From Azohydromonas australica DSM 1124 (GTDB lineage: Bacteria; Pseudomonadota; Gammaproteobacteria; Burkholderiales; Burkholderiaceae_C), in NCBI RefSeq assembly GCF_000430725.1, contig NZ_KE387211.1, forward strand, positions 93,007 to 157,006: DNA of 64,000 bases, written 5' to 3'. The position numbers and the translations under genes were made by a program. Below are positions 12,595 to 23,900 of the stretch, piece after piece (the first letter of the stretch is position 1; the number at the start of each line of letters is the position of its first letter). The notes beneath the pieces were generated by a model that was given only the letters and a program-made list of their open reading frames with translations, made no database searches and was not told where the DNA came from.

Positions 12595-13050
12595 TTGCAG
12601 TTCTCGACAGCGACTCAAGAATCCCGTCACACCCACGAAGGCGCAGTGCTGTCCGGGGAAGTTGGTGGCATCCCGTCAGCCAAGCCGTATCGCACCCTGC
12701 TTCGTCATCCCGGCGCAGGCCGGGATCCACGAACGCCGCAGCGTCTCCCAGAGCCGCATTTCCACGTGCCGGCGCCTGCCACGCCACTGCCTTGGTGCGC
12801 GTGGATCCCGGCCTGCGCCGGGATGACGGGCCAGGGTGCGTACCACAGCAGCTCGCGGGATACGCCTGTTCCTGTTTCCCCGGACAGCACTGGACGAAAG
12901 CCGGGATGACGACTTCCTGGGCTGGCGGCCTGCGTCGCAGCCGGCAAGGCAAATCGGTTTCCGACTTCCCCGGACAGCAATGCGCCTTCGCGGGCATGAC
13001 GGAATCACGTCACTGGCAATGGCAAATTGGAATGAGAGCGCGCCCCGCGC
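12595..13050. repeat. nested palindromic repeat (REP-type) cluster
   Basis: The whole gap is built of short palindromic repeat units. An outer imperfect inverted repeat of about 43 bp (12619-12662 versus 12964-13006; core 'GCTGTCCGGGGAAGT' on one arm) encloses the rest. A third copy of the same unit lies at 12875-12911 (TTTCCCCGGACAGCACTGGA start). Inside is a perfect 27-bp inverted repeat listed separately. Translated, such units give the familiar 'PRRRPGSTR'-type shadow peptides. These are characteristic of dispersed REP/REPIN elements mobilised by RAYT-type transposases. No such transposase gene is in the window. Open frames across it are shadows. Confidence 0.8.
12704..12827. repeat. perfect 27-bp inverted repeat (REPIN-like)
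   Basis: 12704-12730 and 12801-12827 are exact reverse complements, beginning GTCATCCCGGCGCAGGCC and ending GGGATCCAC. They are separated by 70 bp. Two inverted REP units flanking a short spacer is the REPIN/BIME arrangement. It is related to, but not identical with, the repeat at 62694-62840. Confidence 0.85.
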
Positions 13051-13680
13051 CTACGCCGTCCACCCGTTCTGCCAGGCCAGGCGCGCCAGCTCGAAGTCGC
13101 TGCTGGTGCCGAGCTTGGCCTTCACCTGGTAGTGCAGGTTGTGGACGGTCTTGACGCTCAGCGCCAGCGCTTGCGCGATCTCCTGCGGGCTGCGGCCCGT
13201 CACCAGCGCGCGCATGACCTCGAACTCGCGCGGCGACAGCCCGTGCGCGGCCGGCGGCTGGGGCTGCAGCAGCAGCGCCGCTACCTCGCCGGCGATGTCG
13301 GCACTGATCAGCCGCCGGCCCTGGCTCACCTGGCGCACGCCCTGGACGAGCTCCTGCGGCGGGCTGCTCTTGGTCACGTAGCCCAGGGCGCCCGCGCGCA
13401 GCGCCTGCGCGGCCCACACCGGGTCGCGGTGCATGCTGAAGGCCAGCACGCGGCAGGCGGCGTCGCGCTGGCGCAGGCGCTGGATCAGCTCCAGCCCGCC
13501 CAGCCCGGGCAGCGCCAGGTCCACCACCAGCACGTCCACCGGCTGCTCGCGCCAGGCCTGCAGCGCCTGCGTGCCGTCCCCGGCCTCGGCCACCACCTGC
13601 ATGTCGCCCTGCAGCTCCAGCAGGCGGCGGTAGCCCTCGCGCACCACGGCATGGTCGTCCACCAGCATCACGCGGATCAC
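13051..13680 (-). CDS. NarL/FixJ-family response regulator
   Basis: 209 residues from a GTG start that overlaps the TGA of the upstream kinase (GTGA overlap), with GAGGAGGAG just upstream as ribosome-binding site. A longer ATG-started frame exists but runs through the kinase gene. The receiver domain starts IRVMLVDDHAVVREGY (acidic pair DD), has the phospho-Asp in VLVVDLALPG, the conserved Ser/Thr region (AFSMH) and Lys in YVTKSS. The C-terminal LuxR-type helix-turn-helix reads LSPREFEVMRALVTGRS, then EIAQALALSVKTVHNLHYQVKAKL. This is a transcription factor activated by its partner NarX-type kinase. It is the distal gene of the Sel1-TolQ-DUF2149-kinase operon. Target genes are unknown; autoregulation of the operon is the simplest guess. 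Confidence 0.93.
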   Translation of the reverse strand: MIRVMLVDDHAVVREGYRRLLELQGDMQVVAEAGDGTQALQAWREQPVDVLVVDLALPGLGGLELIQRLRQRDAACRVLAFSMHRDPVWAAQALRAGALGYVTKSSPPQELVQGVRQVSQGRRLISADIAGEVAALLLQPQPPAAHGLSPREFEVMRALVTGRSPQEIAQALALSVKTVHNLHYQVKAKLGTSSDFELARLAWQNGWTA

Positions 13681-15188
13681 GGCATCTCCTCCTCTTGCGG
13701 CGCCGCAACCGCGGCGCCCTCTTCCAGGTCTTCCCGCAGCGGCAGCCACGCCCGCAGGCCCAGGCCGCCGGCGGCGCAGCGCTCCCACTCCAGCCGCCCG
13801 CCCAGCGCCAGCACGCGCTCGTGCAGGCCCAGCAGGCCGTGGCCCGATGCCGGCGGCAGCGCCGAGGCGGCGCCGGGGCCGTCGTCGGCCACGCTCACGT
13901 GCAAGGCGCCCGGCTCGCGCCGCAGTGCCACCACGGCGTGCTGCGCGCCGCTGTGGCGCTGCGCGTTGGTCAGCGCCTCCTGCACGATGCGGTAGACGTG
14001 GATGTCGTGGTCCGGCGGCAGCGGCACCCAGGGCTGCGGCAGCTCCAGCCGCACGTGCAGCTCACTGCCGTCGGCGCGCCGGCGCGGCAGGCTCGCCAGC
14101 GACTGCAGCGCCACCGCCAGGCCGAAGCGGTCCAGCGCCTGCGGGCGCAGGTCGGCCAGCACGCGCTGCAGGCCGTCCAGCAGCTGCGCGGTGGTGCGCG
14201 CCATGGCCTGCGCGCTGGCGGCGGCCTGCGGCAGCGCCTGCGTCATCAGGCTCATCGCCGCGGCCTCGGCCTGCAGCGCGGTCAGGCTCTGCCCCATTTC
14301 GTCGTGCAGCTCGCGCGCCAGGCGGCGGCGCTCGGCCTCGCGCGCCTGCAGCAGGTGCAGGCTGAGCTGCTGCTGCCGGCGGCGCAGCTCGGTCAGATGC
14401 TCGGCCAGGTCGTTGAAGCCCTGGCCGATGTGCTCCAGCTCGCGCAGCCGCATGGGCGGCAGGCGCACCTGCAGGTCATCGGCGGCCAGCCGCGCAAGCG
14501 CGCCCAACACCTGGTTGGCCGGCGCCAGCGAGCGCGCCACCAGGCGCGAGGCCAGCCACAGCATGGACATCAGCCCCGCCGCCGCCGCGGCCAGCAGCGC
14601 CCAGCGCTGCCAGAGCCGGCGCCCTTCCAGCGCCCAGTGCGGCTGCACCTCCACCGTGGCGACCTTCACGCCCTCCGACAGCGTCAGCGTGAGCGTCGTT
14701 TGCCACGCGCCGGGCGGGCCGCCGGCCAGCACGCGCGCCAGCCGTGCCGACGTCGCGTCGGGGTCATCGACCCTTGGCAGGCAGCCGGCATCGAGCACGC
14801 GGCCGTAGATGTCCACCACCTCGGCGCAGAAGGGCGCGAGCTGCGCCAGTGTCTCCAGCGGCTGCAGCGTGACGCTGCGGCCGCTGCGGTCGAAGGCGCT
14901 GGCGTGCCGCGCCAGGTCGTCGGCCAGCAGCTGGGTCGCCAGCATCGCGGTGCTGGGCAGCGCCTGGGCATTGCGCTGGCGCCACTCCCGCCAGTCGCCC
15001 CAGGCCAGCACCGCCACTACCGCCAGCGCCACGGCCCCCAGGCGCCAGCGCAGGGCACGGCCGAGGAGGAGCAGCGGGGGACGGGAGGGCATGGGGGGCG
15101 GCAGCGCTTCGGATGCGGCGGACTGGGCGGCGTGATGCATGGGGGGCGGCATCTTGCACCAGCGCCACGGCGGCACCGCCGGCCTCAC
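13677..15188 (-). CDS. NarX/UhpB-type sensor histidine kinase (HisKA_3)
   Basis: Up to 503 residues. One membrane helix near residues 46-66 (LGAVALAVVAVLAWGDW), a periplasmic region of about 120 residues and a second helix around 190-213 are followed by HAMP. The HisKA_3 dimerisation helix is AREAERRRLARELHDEMGQSL (phospho-His in ELHDEMGQ), and the HATPase shows QEALTNAQRHS, DDGPGA and GHGLLGLHERV. The GTG at 15188 overlaps the stop of the DUF2149 gene, but ATGs further in (for example the one opening MPSRPPLLLLGRALRW) are also possible. None has a strong ribosome-binding site, so the true start is uncertain. Partner regulator: the overlapping NarL-type gene. The stimulus probably involves the co-encoded TolQ/DUF2149/Sel1 envelope proteins (inference). 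Confidence 0.9.
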   Translation of the reverse strand: MRPAVPPWRWCKMPPPMHHAAQSAASEALPPPMPSRPPLLLLGRALRWRLGAVALAVVAVLAWGDWREWRQRNAQALPSTAMLATQLLADDLARHASAFDRSGRSVTLQPLETLAQLAPFCAEVVDIYGRVLDAGCLPRVDDPDATSARLARVLAGGPPGAWQTTLTLTLSEGVKVATVEVQPHWALEGRRLWQRWALLAAAAAGLMSMLWLASRLVARSLAPANQVLGALARLAADDLQVRLPPMRLRELEHIGQGFNDLAEHLTELRRRQQQLSLHLLQAREAERRRLARELHDEMGQSLTALQAEAAAMSLMTQALPQAAASAQAMARTTAQLLDGLQRVLADLRPQALDRFGLAVALQSLASLPRRRADGSELHVRLELPQPWVPLPPDHDIHVYRIVQEALTNAQRHSGAQHAVVALRREPGALHVSVADDGPGAASALPPASGHGLLGLHERVLALGGRLEWERCAAGGLGLRAWLPLREDLEEGAAVAAPQEEEMP

Positions 15189-15502
15189 TCCGGCACGTAC
15201 ACCATCGACCCATCCTCCAGCCGGTACGCCACGCCGGCCTTGACGCCGCCGCTGCCGCCGCCCGCCGTCCCCTCGGCCGCCTTGAAGCGCTCCACGCGCT
15301 GGCCGTCCTTGATCACCACCTGCATGTCGGGCCGGCCGGCGTTGCGGATCACGGTCACCTTGTCGGCGGTGAAGGGGTTCAGCGGATGGCTCGCCATGGC
15401 CAGCAGCAGCGCGGCGATCAGCACCAGGAACACGTCGATGAGGTTGACCAGCGACAGCACCGGGTCCTCGTCCTCCTCGGCCAGCAGGCGCTCGCGGATC
15501 AC
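15185..15502 (-). CDS. DUF2149 / ExbD-like small membrane protein
   Basis: 105 residues with one N-terminal membrane helix (LSLVNLIDVFLVLIAALLLAM) preceded by an acidic stretch (EEDEDPVLSLVNLIDV). The Asp at the start of the helix recalls the functional Asp of ExbD/TolR/MotB. After the helix comes a short periplasmic beta-rich domain (DKVTVIRNAGRPDMQVVIKDGQ...). The pattern fits DUF2149, a family often encoded beside MotA/TolQ/ExbB-like proteins. The upstream gene overlaps it by 4 bp and encodes exactly such a protein, so the pair probably forms a proton-driven stator-like unit. The downstream kinase overlaps its stop codon. Function is unknown. Confidence 0.75.
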   Translation of the reverse strand: MIRERLLAEEDEDPVLSLVNLIDVFLVLIAALLLAMASHPLNPFTADKVTVIRNAGRPDMQVVIKDGQRVERFKAAEGTAGGGSGGVKAGVAYRLEDGSMVYVPE

Positions 15503-15984
15503 GGCCGCGCCTCCGGGGCAGCCAGCGCCTGCAGCTCGCCGGCGTACCAGCGCCGGCGCACCTGGGCGATGGTGTAGGTGATGGCCGCGGCGATGAGCGC
15601 CAGGATCACGGCCGAGAAAGCCATGGTCAGGCCCCGCGCCACGGCGTCGAGCTGGCCGCCGGCCAGGGCCTGCAGCGCCGGGCCCATGGGGATCATGGTC
15701 GCCACCAGGCCCAGCATCGGCGCCACGCGGGTGCTCACGCGCACCAGCTCCAGCCGCCGCAGCGCCAGCAGCTCCAGCGCCGCGGCGTCGAGCTCGGGCC
15801 GCAACGCGCGGGCCTGGTGCAGCTCGAAGGCCGCGGGCACGCCGCGGCGGCGCTGCAACGCCTGCAGCACGCAGGCGCCCAGCGCGAAGAAGGCATAGGC
15901 GAAGAGCGCCGCGATGCCCAGCAGCACCGGCAGCAGGAACAGCTGGCTCAGGCCGTACATCGCCCCGTCCACGGTGGTGTGCAT
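15499..15984 (-). CDS. MotA/TolQ/ExbB-like proton channel family protein
   Basis: 161 residues. The first membrane helix is about 12-35 (SQLFLLPVLLGIAALFAYAFFALG), then a cytoplasmic segment of about 60 residues. Two close helices follow: 88-105 (STRVAPMLGLVATMIPMGPAL) and 118-142 (LTMAFSAVILALIAAAITYTI). The 'R-V-A-P-M-L-G-L-x-A-T-x-I-P-M-x-P-A' motif and 'A-F-x-x-x-I-x-A-L-x-x-A' are the family signature. TolQ/ExbB proteins form a pentamer around ExbD/TolR helices and convert proton motive force into work on envelope proteins. It lies 3 bp downstream of the Sel1 gene and overlaps the DUF2149 gene by 4 bp, so all three are translationally linked. No TonB, TolA or TolB is present. Confidence 0.85.
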   Translation of the reverse strand: MHTTVDGAMYGLSQLFLLPVLLGIAALFAYAFFALGACVLQALQRRRGVPAAFELHQARALRPELDAAALELLALRRLELVRVSTRVAPMLGLVATMIPMGPALQALAGGQLDAVARGLTMAFSAVILALIAAAITYTIAQVRRRWYAGELQALAAPEARP

Positions 15985-15987
15985 GGC

Positions 15988-16788
15988 TCAGGCCCCCTTC
16001 GCGGCCAAGGCGTTGGGCACGCGGACGGCGCCGGCCTCCACCTGGCTGCGCCGGCCCCGGCGGCGCTGGTGCCAGGCGCCCGCGCCGGCCAGGGCCAGCA
16101 CGCCCAGCCCTAGCCCGGCGGCCTCGCCGGGCAGCCCGGGCAGCGCCTCGGCCGCCTGCTTCACCAGGCGCTGCGCCGTGGCCTGGGCGGCGGCGACGGC
16201 GCCCGGCACCGGGCCCACGCCCTCGCCGCGCTGGTTGCGCGAGCCGGTGTGGTGGCCGGTGCGCAGGAAGGTCTTAGCGTCCTCGCTGCCCAGCGCGGCG
16301 GAGCGCTCGAACCACTTGCGCGCCTCGGCCTCGTTGCGCTCCACGCCGTTGCCCTCGTACAGCGCCGTGGCGTAGTGCAGGCTGCCCAGGGCGGCGTAGC
16401 CCTCGTCGCCGGCGCTCTCGGCCGCCTGCTTGTAGAGGGCGGCAGCGGCGGCCGGGTCGCGCGGCACGCCGGAGCCGTCCTCCAGCAGCAGGCCCTTCCA
16501 GATCATGGCGCCGCCGTAGCCCTTAGCGATGCACTTGTCGAAGATCCGGTGCGCCGACGCGAAGTCGCCGCACTTGGCGGCGAAGTAGCCGTAGCTGCAG
16601 GTGACCATGCCCGCGGGCTGCTCCACCCAGTACTCCAGCGACAGGGTGCTGACCTCGCGGGCGAGCGGGTCGCTGGCGCCGGGGTCGGCGGGCGAAGGGC
16701 CGCCGCAGTGGCCGGCAGCCTGGGCGGCGGCGCCCAGCAAAGCCAGAACAAGCGCCGCGGCGGCGCGATGCAGGTGGTCGAAAGGCAT
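15988..16788 (-). CDS. Sel1-repeat periplasmic protein with C-terminal anchor
   Basis: 266 residues from the ATG at 16788; the frame is open upstream, but this ATG gives a proper signal peptide (FDHLHRAAAALVLALLGAAA). Residues after the signal contain Sel1/TPR-like repeats with the alternating A-x-G-x-L-[HYL]...G-x-G-[VN]...D-x-x-x-A pattern: KGLLLEDGSGVPRDPAAA, LHYATALYEGNGVERNEAEA and WFERSAALGSEDA. Near the C-terminus is a hydrophobic stretch (AAGLGLGVLALAGAGAW) followed by QRRRGRR, which could be a membrane anchor. Sel1 repeats mediate protein-protein contacts. As the first gene of the operon with TolQ-like, DUF2149 and NarXL proteins, it is the likely envelope partner or sensor moved by the channel pair. 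That is inference. Confidence 0.8.
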   Translation of the reverse strand: MPFDHLHRAAAALVLALLGAAAQAAGHCGGPSPADPGASDPLAREVSTLSLEYWVEQPAGMVTCSYGYFAAKCGDFASAHRIFDKCIAKGYGGAMIWKGLLLEDGSGVPRDPAAAAALYKQAAESAGDEGYAALGSLHYATALYEGNGVERNEAEARKWFERSAALGSEDAKTFLRTGHHTGSRNQRGEGVGPVPGAVAAAQATAQRLVKQAAEALPGLPGEAAGLGLGVLALAGAGAWHQRRRGRRSQVEAGAVRVPNALAAKGA

Positions 16789-16881
16789 GGAACGCGGGCC
16801 GCGGTCGGCCGTGTGAGGCAATGCGGCCACTGTGCGCGTCGCCCCAGGCCGTGGGACAGAGCAGCTTGCTCAGCCGTACCC

Positions 16882-16894
16882 GGGCAAATTGCCC
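16882..16894. promoter_or_regulatory. palindrome between divergent Sel1 operon and glgX
   Basis: GGGCAA-A-TTGCCC is a perfect 6+6 inverted repeat in the 144-bp region between two divergent start codons (16788 and 16933). It is a candidate operator for either direction; no factor can be named. Confidence 0.35.
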
Positions 16895-16932
16895 GCCGTC
16901 GCAGGCGTCCCATTTGCTCAAGCGCCTCGGCC

Positions 16933-19065
<2,133 letters not shown>

Positions 19066-19079
19066 CGCCTTTCTTCGCG

Positions 19080-19102
19080 CAGCCGCCGCGCGCGGCTGTT
19101 TT
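19080..19102 (+). terminator. intrinsic terminator between glgX and treZ
   Basis: CAGCCGC pairs with GCGGCTG across a 5-nt loop (CGCGC), directly followed by TTTT, 14 nt after the glgX stop. A short U-tract makes it moderate; it may attenuate rather than end transcription into treZ. Confidence 0.6.
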
Positions 19103-19131
19103 GCCTATCGACCCTCCTGGACCGGAACCTC

Positions 19132-20943
19132 ATGCACACCATGCCTTTCGGCGCCACGCTGCTGGATGACGGCGGCGGCGTGCGCTTTCGCCTGTGGGCG
19201 CCCGACGCGCCGACGCTGCGGCTGCGCTTCGAACAAGCCGGCGTGCAGCGCACGCTGCCCATGAACGCGCTGGACGAGGGCTGGCACGAAGCCGTCGTCC
19301 CCGAGGCCCACGCCGGCACGCGCTACCAATTCGTGCTGCCTGACGGCCTGGCCGTGCCCGACCCGGCCTCGCGCTTCAACCCCGACGACGTGCACGGCGC
19401 CAGCGAGGTCATCGACCCCGACGGCTACCGCTGGAACGACAGCGGCTGGCGCGGCCGGCCCTGGCACGAGGCGGTGGTGTACGAGCTGCACGTGGGCACC
19501 TTCACGCCCGAAGGCACCTACGCCGCGGCCCAGCAGCGCCTGGCCGAGCTGGCGGAGCTGGGCATCACGGCCGTGGAGCTGATGCCGCTGGCGGACTTCC
19601 CCGGCCGCCGCGGCTGGGGCTACGACGGCGTGCTGCATTTCGCGCCCGACGCCAGCTACGGCCGGCCGGAAGACCTGAAACGCTTCGTGGACGAGGCGCA
19701 CCGGCTGGGGCTGATGGTGCTGATCGACGTGGTCTACAACCACTTCGGCCCCGACGGCAATTACCTGCACGCCTACTGCAAGCGCTTCTTCAACCCGGCG
19801 CACCAGACGCCGTGGGGCGCGGCCATCAACTTCGACGGCGAGCACAGCCGCACCGTGCGCCAGTTCTTCGTCGCCAACGCGCTGTACTGGGTGGACGAGT
19901 ACCACTTCGACGGGCTGCGCATGGACGCGGTGCACGCCATCGCCGACGACTCGCCCACGCACATCGCGGTGGAGGTCGCCCGCGCGCTGCGCGCCGGCCC
20001 CGGGCGCTTCCGCCACGTGCACGTGGCGCTGGAGAACGACGACAACGCCGCGCGGCTGCTGGCGCGCGACGACGACAACCTGCCCACCGGCGCCGACGCG
20101 CAGTGGAACGACGACCTGCACCACGCCGCCCACGTGCTGGCCACCGGCCAGCGCGACGGCTACTACGCCGACTACGCCGACGACCCCGTGGCGCGCCTGG
20201 GCCGCTGCCTGGCGGAAGGTTTCGCGTACCAGGGCGACCCGTCCGCCTTCCGCGAGGGCAAGGCGCGCGGCGAGCCCAGCGCGGAGTTGCCGTCCACGGC
20301 TTTCGTCTCCTTCCTGCAGAACCACGACCAGATCGGCAACCGCGCCTTCGGCGAGCGCATCAGCGACCTCGCGCCGGTGCCGCGGCTGGATGCGCTCTAC
20401 GCCTGCCTGCTGCTCTCGCCGCACGTGCCGATGCTGTTCATGGGCGAGGAGTTCGCCGCGTCGGCGCCCTTCCTCTACTTCTGCGACTTCGGGCCCGAGC
20501 TGGCCGCGGCGGTGTCCAAGGGCCGGCGCGAGGAGTTCGGCCGCTTCGAGGCCTTCAGCAGCGAGGAGGCGCGCGCCGCCATCCCGGACCCCAACGCCGA
20601 GGCCAGCTTCACCGTCAGCCGCCCGGACTGGGACCAGCGCGAGCTGGAGCCGCACGCGCGGCGCCTGGCGCTGGTGCGGCAGCTGCTGGCGCTGCGCCGG
20701 CAGTGGCTGATGCCGCGCCTGGCGGGCCTGGCCGGCGGCGGCAAGCACCGCGTGGAGGACGGGGTGCTGCAGGTGGTGTGGCGGCTGGGCGACGGCGCCA
20801 CGCTGCGGCTGGCGGCGAATTTCGGGGAGGCGGCCCAGCTGCGCCCGCCACTGGCGGGCCAGGTGGTGTTCGAGCAACGGGCCGACGACGGGCAGCTGCA
20901 GCCCGATGGCGTGATCGTGACGGTGGAGAACGTGGATGGCTGA
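19132..20943 (+). CDS. treZ: malto-oligosyltrehalose trehalohydrolase
   Basis: 603 residues. An N-terminal immunoglobulin-like domain (FGATLLDDGGGVRFRLWAP) is followed by a GH13 barrel with the TreZ-specific layout. Visible segments are VVYELHVGTFTPEGTY, GRRGWGYDGVLHFAP, LIDVVYNHFGPDGNYL, the nucleophile in FDGLRMDAVHAI, the acid/base in VHVALENDDN, and FLQNHDQIGNRAFGER. The enzyme releases trehalose from maltooligosyl-trehalose produced by TreY. The stop overlaps the ATG of the next gene by 8 bp. That gene contains the TreY domain, so product and consumer of the intermediate are translationally coupled. Confidence 0.95.
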   Translation: MHTMPFGATLLDDGGGVRFRLWAPDAPTLRLRFEQAGVQRTLPMNALDEGWHEAVVPEAHAGTRYQFVLPDGLAVPDPASRFNPDDVHGASEVIDPDGYRWNDSGWRGRPWHEAVVYELHVGTFTPEGTYAAAQQRLAELAELGITAVELMPLADFPGRRGWGYDGVLHFAPDASYGRPEDLKRFVDEAHRLGLMVLIDVVYNHFGPDGNYLHAYCKRFFNPAHQTPWGAAINFDGEHSRTVRQFFVANALYWVDEYHFDGLRMDAVHAIADDSPTHIAVEVARALRAGPGRFRHVHVALENDDNAARLLARDDDNLPTGADAQWNDDLHHAAHVLATGQRDGYYADYADDPVARLGRCLAEGFAYQGDPSAFREGKARGEPSAELPSTAFVSFLQNHDQIGNRAFGERISDLAPVPRLDALYACLLLSPHVPMLFMGEEFAASAPFLYFCDFGPELAAAVSKGRREEFGRFEAFSSEEARAAIPDPNAEASFTVSRPDWDQRELEPHARRLALVRQLLALRRQWLMPRLAGLAGGGKHRVEDGVLQVVWRLGDGATLRLAANFGEAAQLRPPLAGQVVFEQRADDGQLQPDGVIVTVENVDG

Positions 20944-23900
20944 AGACTTGCTGCGCCGCTGGTGCGAGCGCTTGAAGGTGGGCACCGAGTGGCACGACGT
21001 CTGGGGCCAGCGCCACGAGGTGCCGGACGTGGGGCTGAAGGCGATCCTCGCCGAGCTGGGCGTGAAGTCCCTGGACGCGGAGGCGCTGGACGCCGCCGAG
21101 GCCGCTGACTGGCACCAGCCGCTGCCGCCGGTGCTGGCCGTGAAGGCCGACGAGGAGCGCTTCGACCTGCCGCTGAAGCTGCCGCGCGAGGTGCGGCTGC
21201 TGCGCTGGACCATCCACGAGGAGGAAGGCGCCGTCCACAGCTGGGACGCCGACGCGGATGCCCTGCCCCAGCAGGCACAGGCCGTGGTGCACGGCCGCGC
21301 CATGCGCGCGCTGCGGCTGTCCATCGGCACCCGGCTGCCCGCGGGCTACCACCGGCTGGTGCTGGAGACCGAGGGCATCGCGCTGGGCGAGTGCCTGCTC
21401 ATCGCCGCGCCGGCGCGCTGCTGGCGCCCGCCGGCGCTGCAGGAGGACGGGCGCGTCTGGGGCCCGGCGCTGCAGCTCTACGCGCTGCGCTCGCAGCGCA
21501 ACTGGGGCATCGGCGACTTCACGGACCTGGCCGAGCTGGTGGCGGAGTTCGGCGAGCGCGGCGCGGGCATCGTGGGCCTGAACCCGCTGCACGCGCTGTT
21601 CAGCCACAACCCGTACCACATCAGCCCCTACAGCCCCTCCTCGCGCTCGCAGCTCAACACCATTTACCTGGACGTGGAGGCGGTGGAGGACTTCCGCGAG
21701 TGCGACAGCGCCCAGGCGCTGGTGCGCTCCGCGGGCTTCCAGAACCGGCTGCAGCAGCTGCGCGACGCGCCGCAGGTGGACTACCCCGGCGTGGCCGCCG
21801 CCAAGGCCGAGGTGCTGCGCCGCCTGTACGCGCACTTCCGCGAGCGGCACCTGGACACGGCCAGTGCGCGCGGACGCGCCTTCCGCGCCTTCCAGTCCGA
21901 CCGCGGCGAGGCGCTGCGGCTGTTCGCCACCTTCGAGGCGCTGCAGGCGCGCTTCCACGCCCAGGACGGCAACGTGTGGGGCTGGCCGGTGTGGCCGGAC
22001 GCCTTCCGCGACCCGCGCGGCGAGGCGGTGCGCCGCTTCCAGCGCGAGCAGCGCGAGGCGGTCGAGCTCCACGAGTACCTGCAGTGGCAGGCGGACCTGC
22101 AGCTCGCGCGCGTGTCGCACCGCTGCCGCTCGCGCGGGCTGGCGGTGGGGCTGTACCTGGACCTGGCGGTCTCGGTGGACCGCGCCGGCGCCGACGCCTG
22201 GGGCCACGCCGCGCTCTACGCCGCCGGCGCCACGGTGGGTGCGCCGCCGGACGAGATCAACGTCCAGGGCCAGGACTGGGGCCTGCCGCCGCTGCACCCG
22301 CAGCGCTTGCTCAACAGCAAGCTGCGCTTCTTCATCGAGACGCTGCGCGCCAACATGCGCCACGCCGGGGCGCTGCGCATCGACCACGTGATGGGGCTGA
22401 TGCGGCTGTACTGGATCCCGCCCGAAGGCGGCGCGACCCGTGGCGCCTACGTGCACTACCCGCTCAAGGAGCTGATGGCGGTGGTGGCGGTGGAGAGCCA
22501 GCGCAACCAGTGCATGGTCATCGGCGAGGACCTGGGCACCGTGGCCGACGAGGTGCGCGCGGCGCTGGCCGAGGCCGAGGTGCTGTCGTACCGGCTGCTG
22601 TACTTCGAGCGCGGCGAGGGCGGCGCCTTCAAGGCGCCCGAGGAGTATCCGCGCGCGGCGCTGGTGGCCATCAGCACGCACGACCTGCCCACGCTGGCGG
22701 GCTGGTGGACCGGGCACGACCTGCAGGTGCGCAAGGGCCTGGGCCTGTATCTGGACGACGCGGTGTACGAGGAGCAGCTCGTGGGCCGCGCGCAGGAGAA
22801 GTACCGGCTGCTGCTGGCGCTGCGGCACGCGGAGCTGCTGCCGCCGGACGTGAGCATCGACCTGGGGCACCCGCCGCCGCTGACGCAGCCGCTGGTGGAG
22901 GCGGTGCACGCCTACATGGCGCGCACGCCCTCGTGGGTGCTGATGGTGCAGCTGGAGGACGCGCTGGGCGTGCTGGACCAGCCCAACCTGCCCGGCACCG
23001 TCAACGAGCATCCCAACTGGCGCCAGAAGCTGCCGCTGCCGCTGGACGCGCTGGTGGCGGACGAGCGCGTGCTGTCGCTGTCGCGGGTGCTGGCGCAGCT
23101 GCGTCCGCACGCGCCGCTGCAGGCGCTGCAGCGCCCGCGCGCGCAGGCGGTGGTGCCGCGCGCCACCTACCGGCTGCAGTTCCACAAGGACTTCAACTTC
23201 GAGGCGGCGACCGCCGTGCTGCCCTACCTGCAGCGGCTGGGCATCAGCCACGTCTACTGCTCGCCGCTGATGCGGGCGCGCCCCGGCAGCATGCACGGCT
23301 ACGACGTGGTGGCGCACGACGAGTTCAACCCGGAGCTGGGCGGGCGCGAGGGCTTCGAGCGCTTCGCCGCGGCGGCCAAGGAGCACGGGCTGGGGATCAT
23401 CCTGGACCTGGTGCCCAACCACATGGGCGTGCTGGGCGGGCACAACGCCTGGTGGTCCGACGTGCTGGAGCACGGCGAGGCCTCGGCCTACGCGCGCTAT
23501 TTCGACATCGACTGGCAGCCGGTCGATCCGGCGCTGCACGGCAAGGTGCTGCTGCCGGTGCTGGGCCAGCACTTCGGCCAGGTGCTGGAGGCGGGCGAGC
23601 TGAAGCTGGTGTTCGAGCCGGAGCGCGGCGCCTTCGCGCTGCAGTACTGGGAGCACCGCTTCCCGCTGGACCCGCGCACCGCGGCGCCGCTGCTGGAGCG
23701 CGCGGCCACGTTCCTGGAGGGCGCCTCCTCGCTGGCGCTGCAGAGCCTGGCCACCGCCTGCCGGCACCTGCCCGCGCGCGAGGACGCGGCGCCGCAGGCG
23801 CGCTTCGAGCGCCAGCGCGACCAGGCGCTGCTCAAGGAGCGGCTGATGGCGCTGCTGCGCGAGGACGGCCGGGTGCAGGGCGCGATCGAGGCCGCACTGG

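Noticed and set aside
12619..13006. Possible CRISPR-like array
   Set aside because: Units are inverted rather than direct, spacing is irregular and there are no cas genes.
12595..13154. Several open frames across the 12.6-13.0 kb gap, some up to about 130 residues
   Set aside because: They translate palindromic repeats (PRRRPGSTR-type peptides), a known artefact of REP elements.
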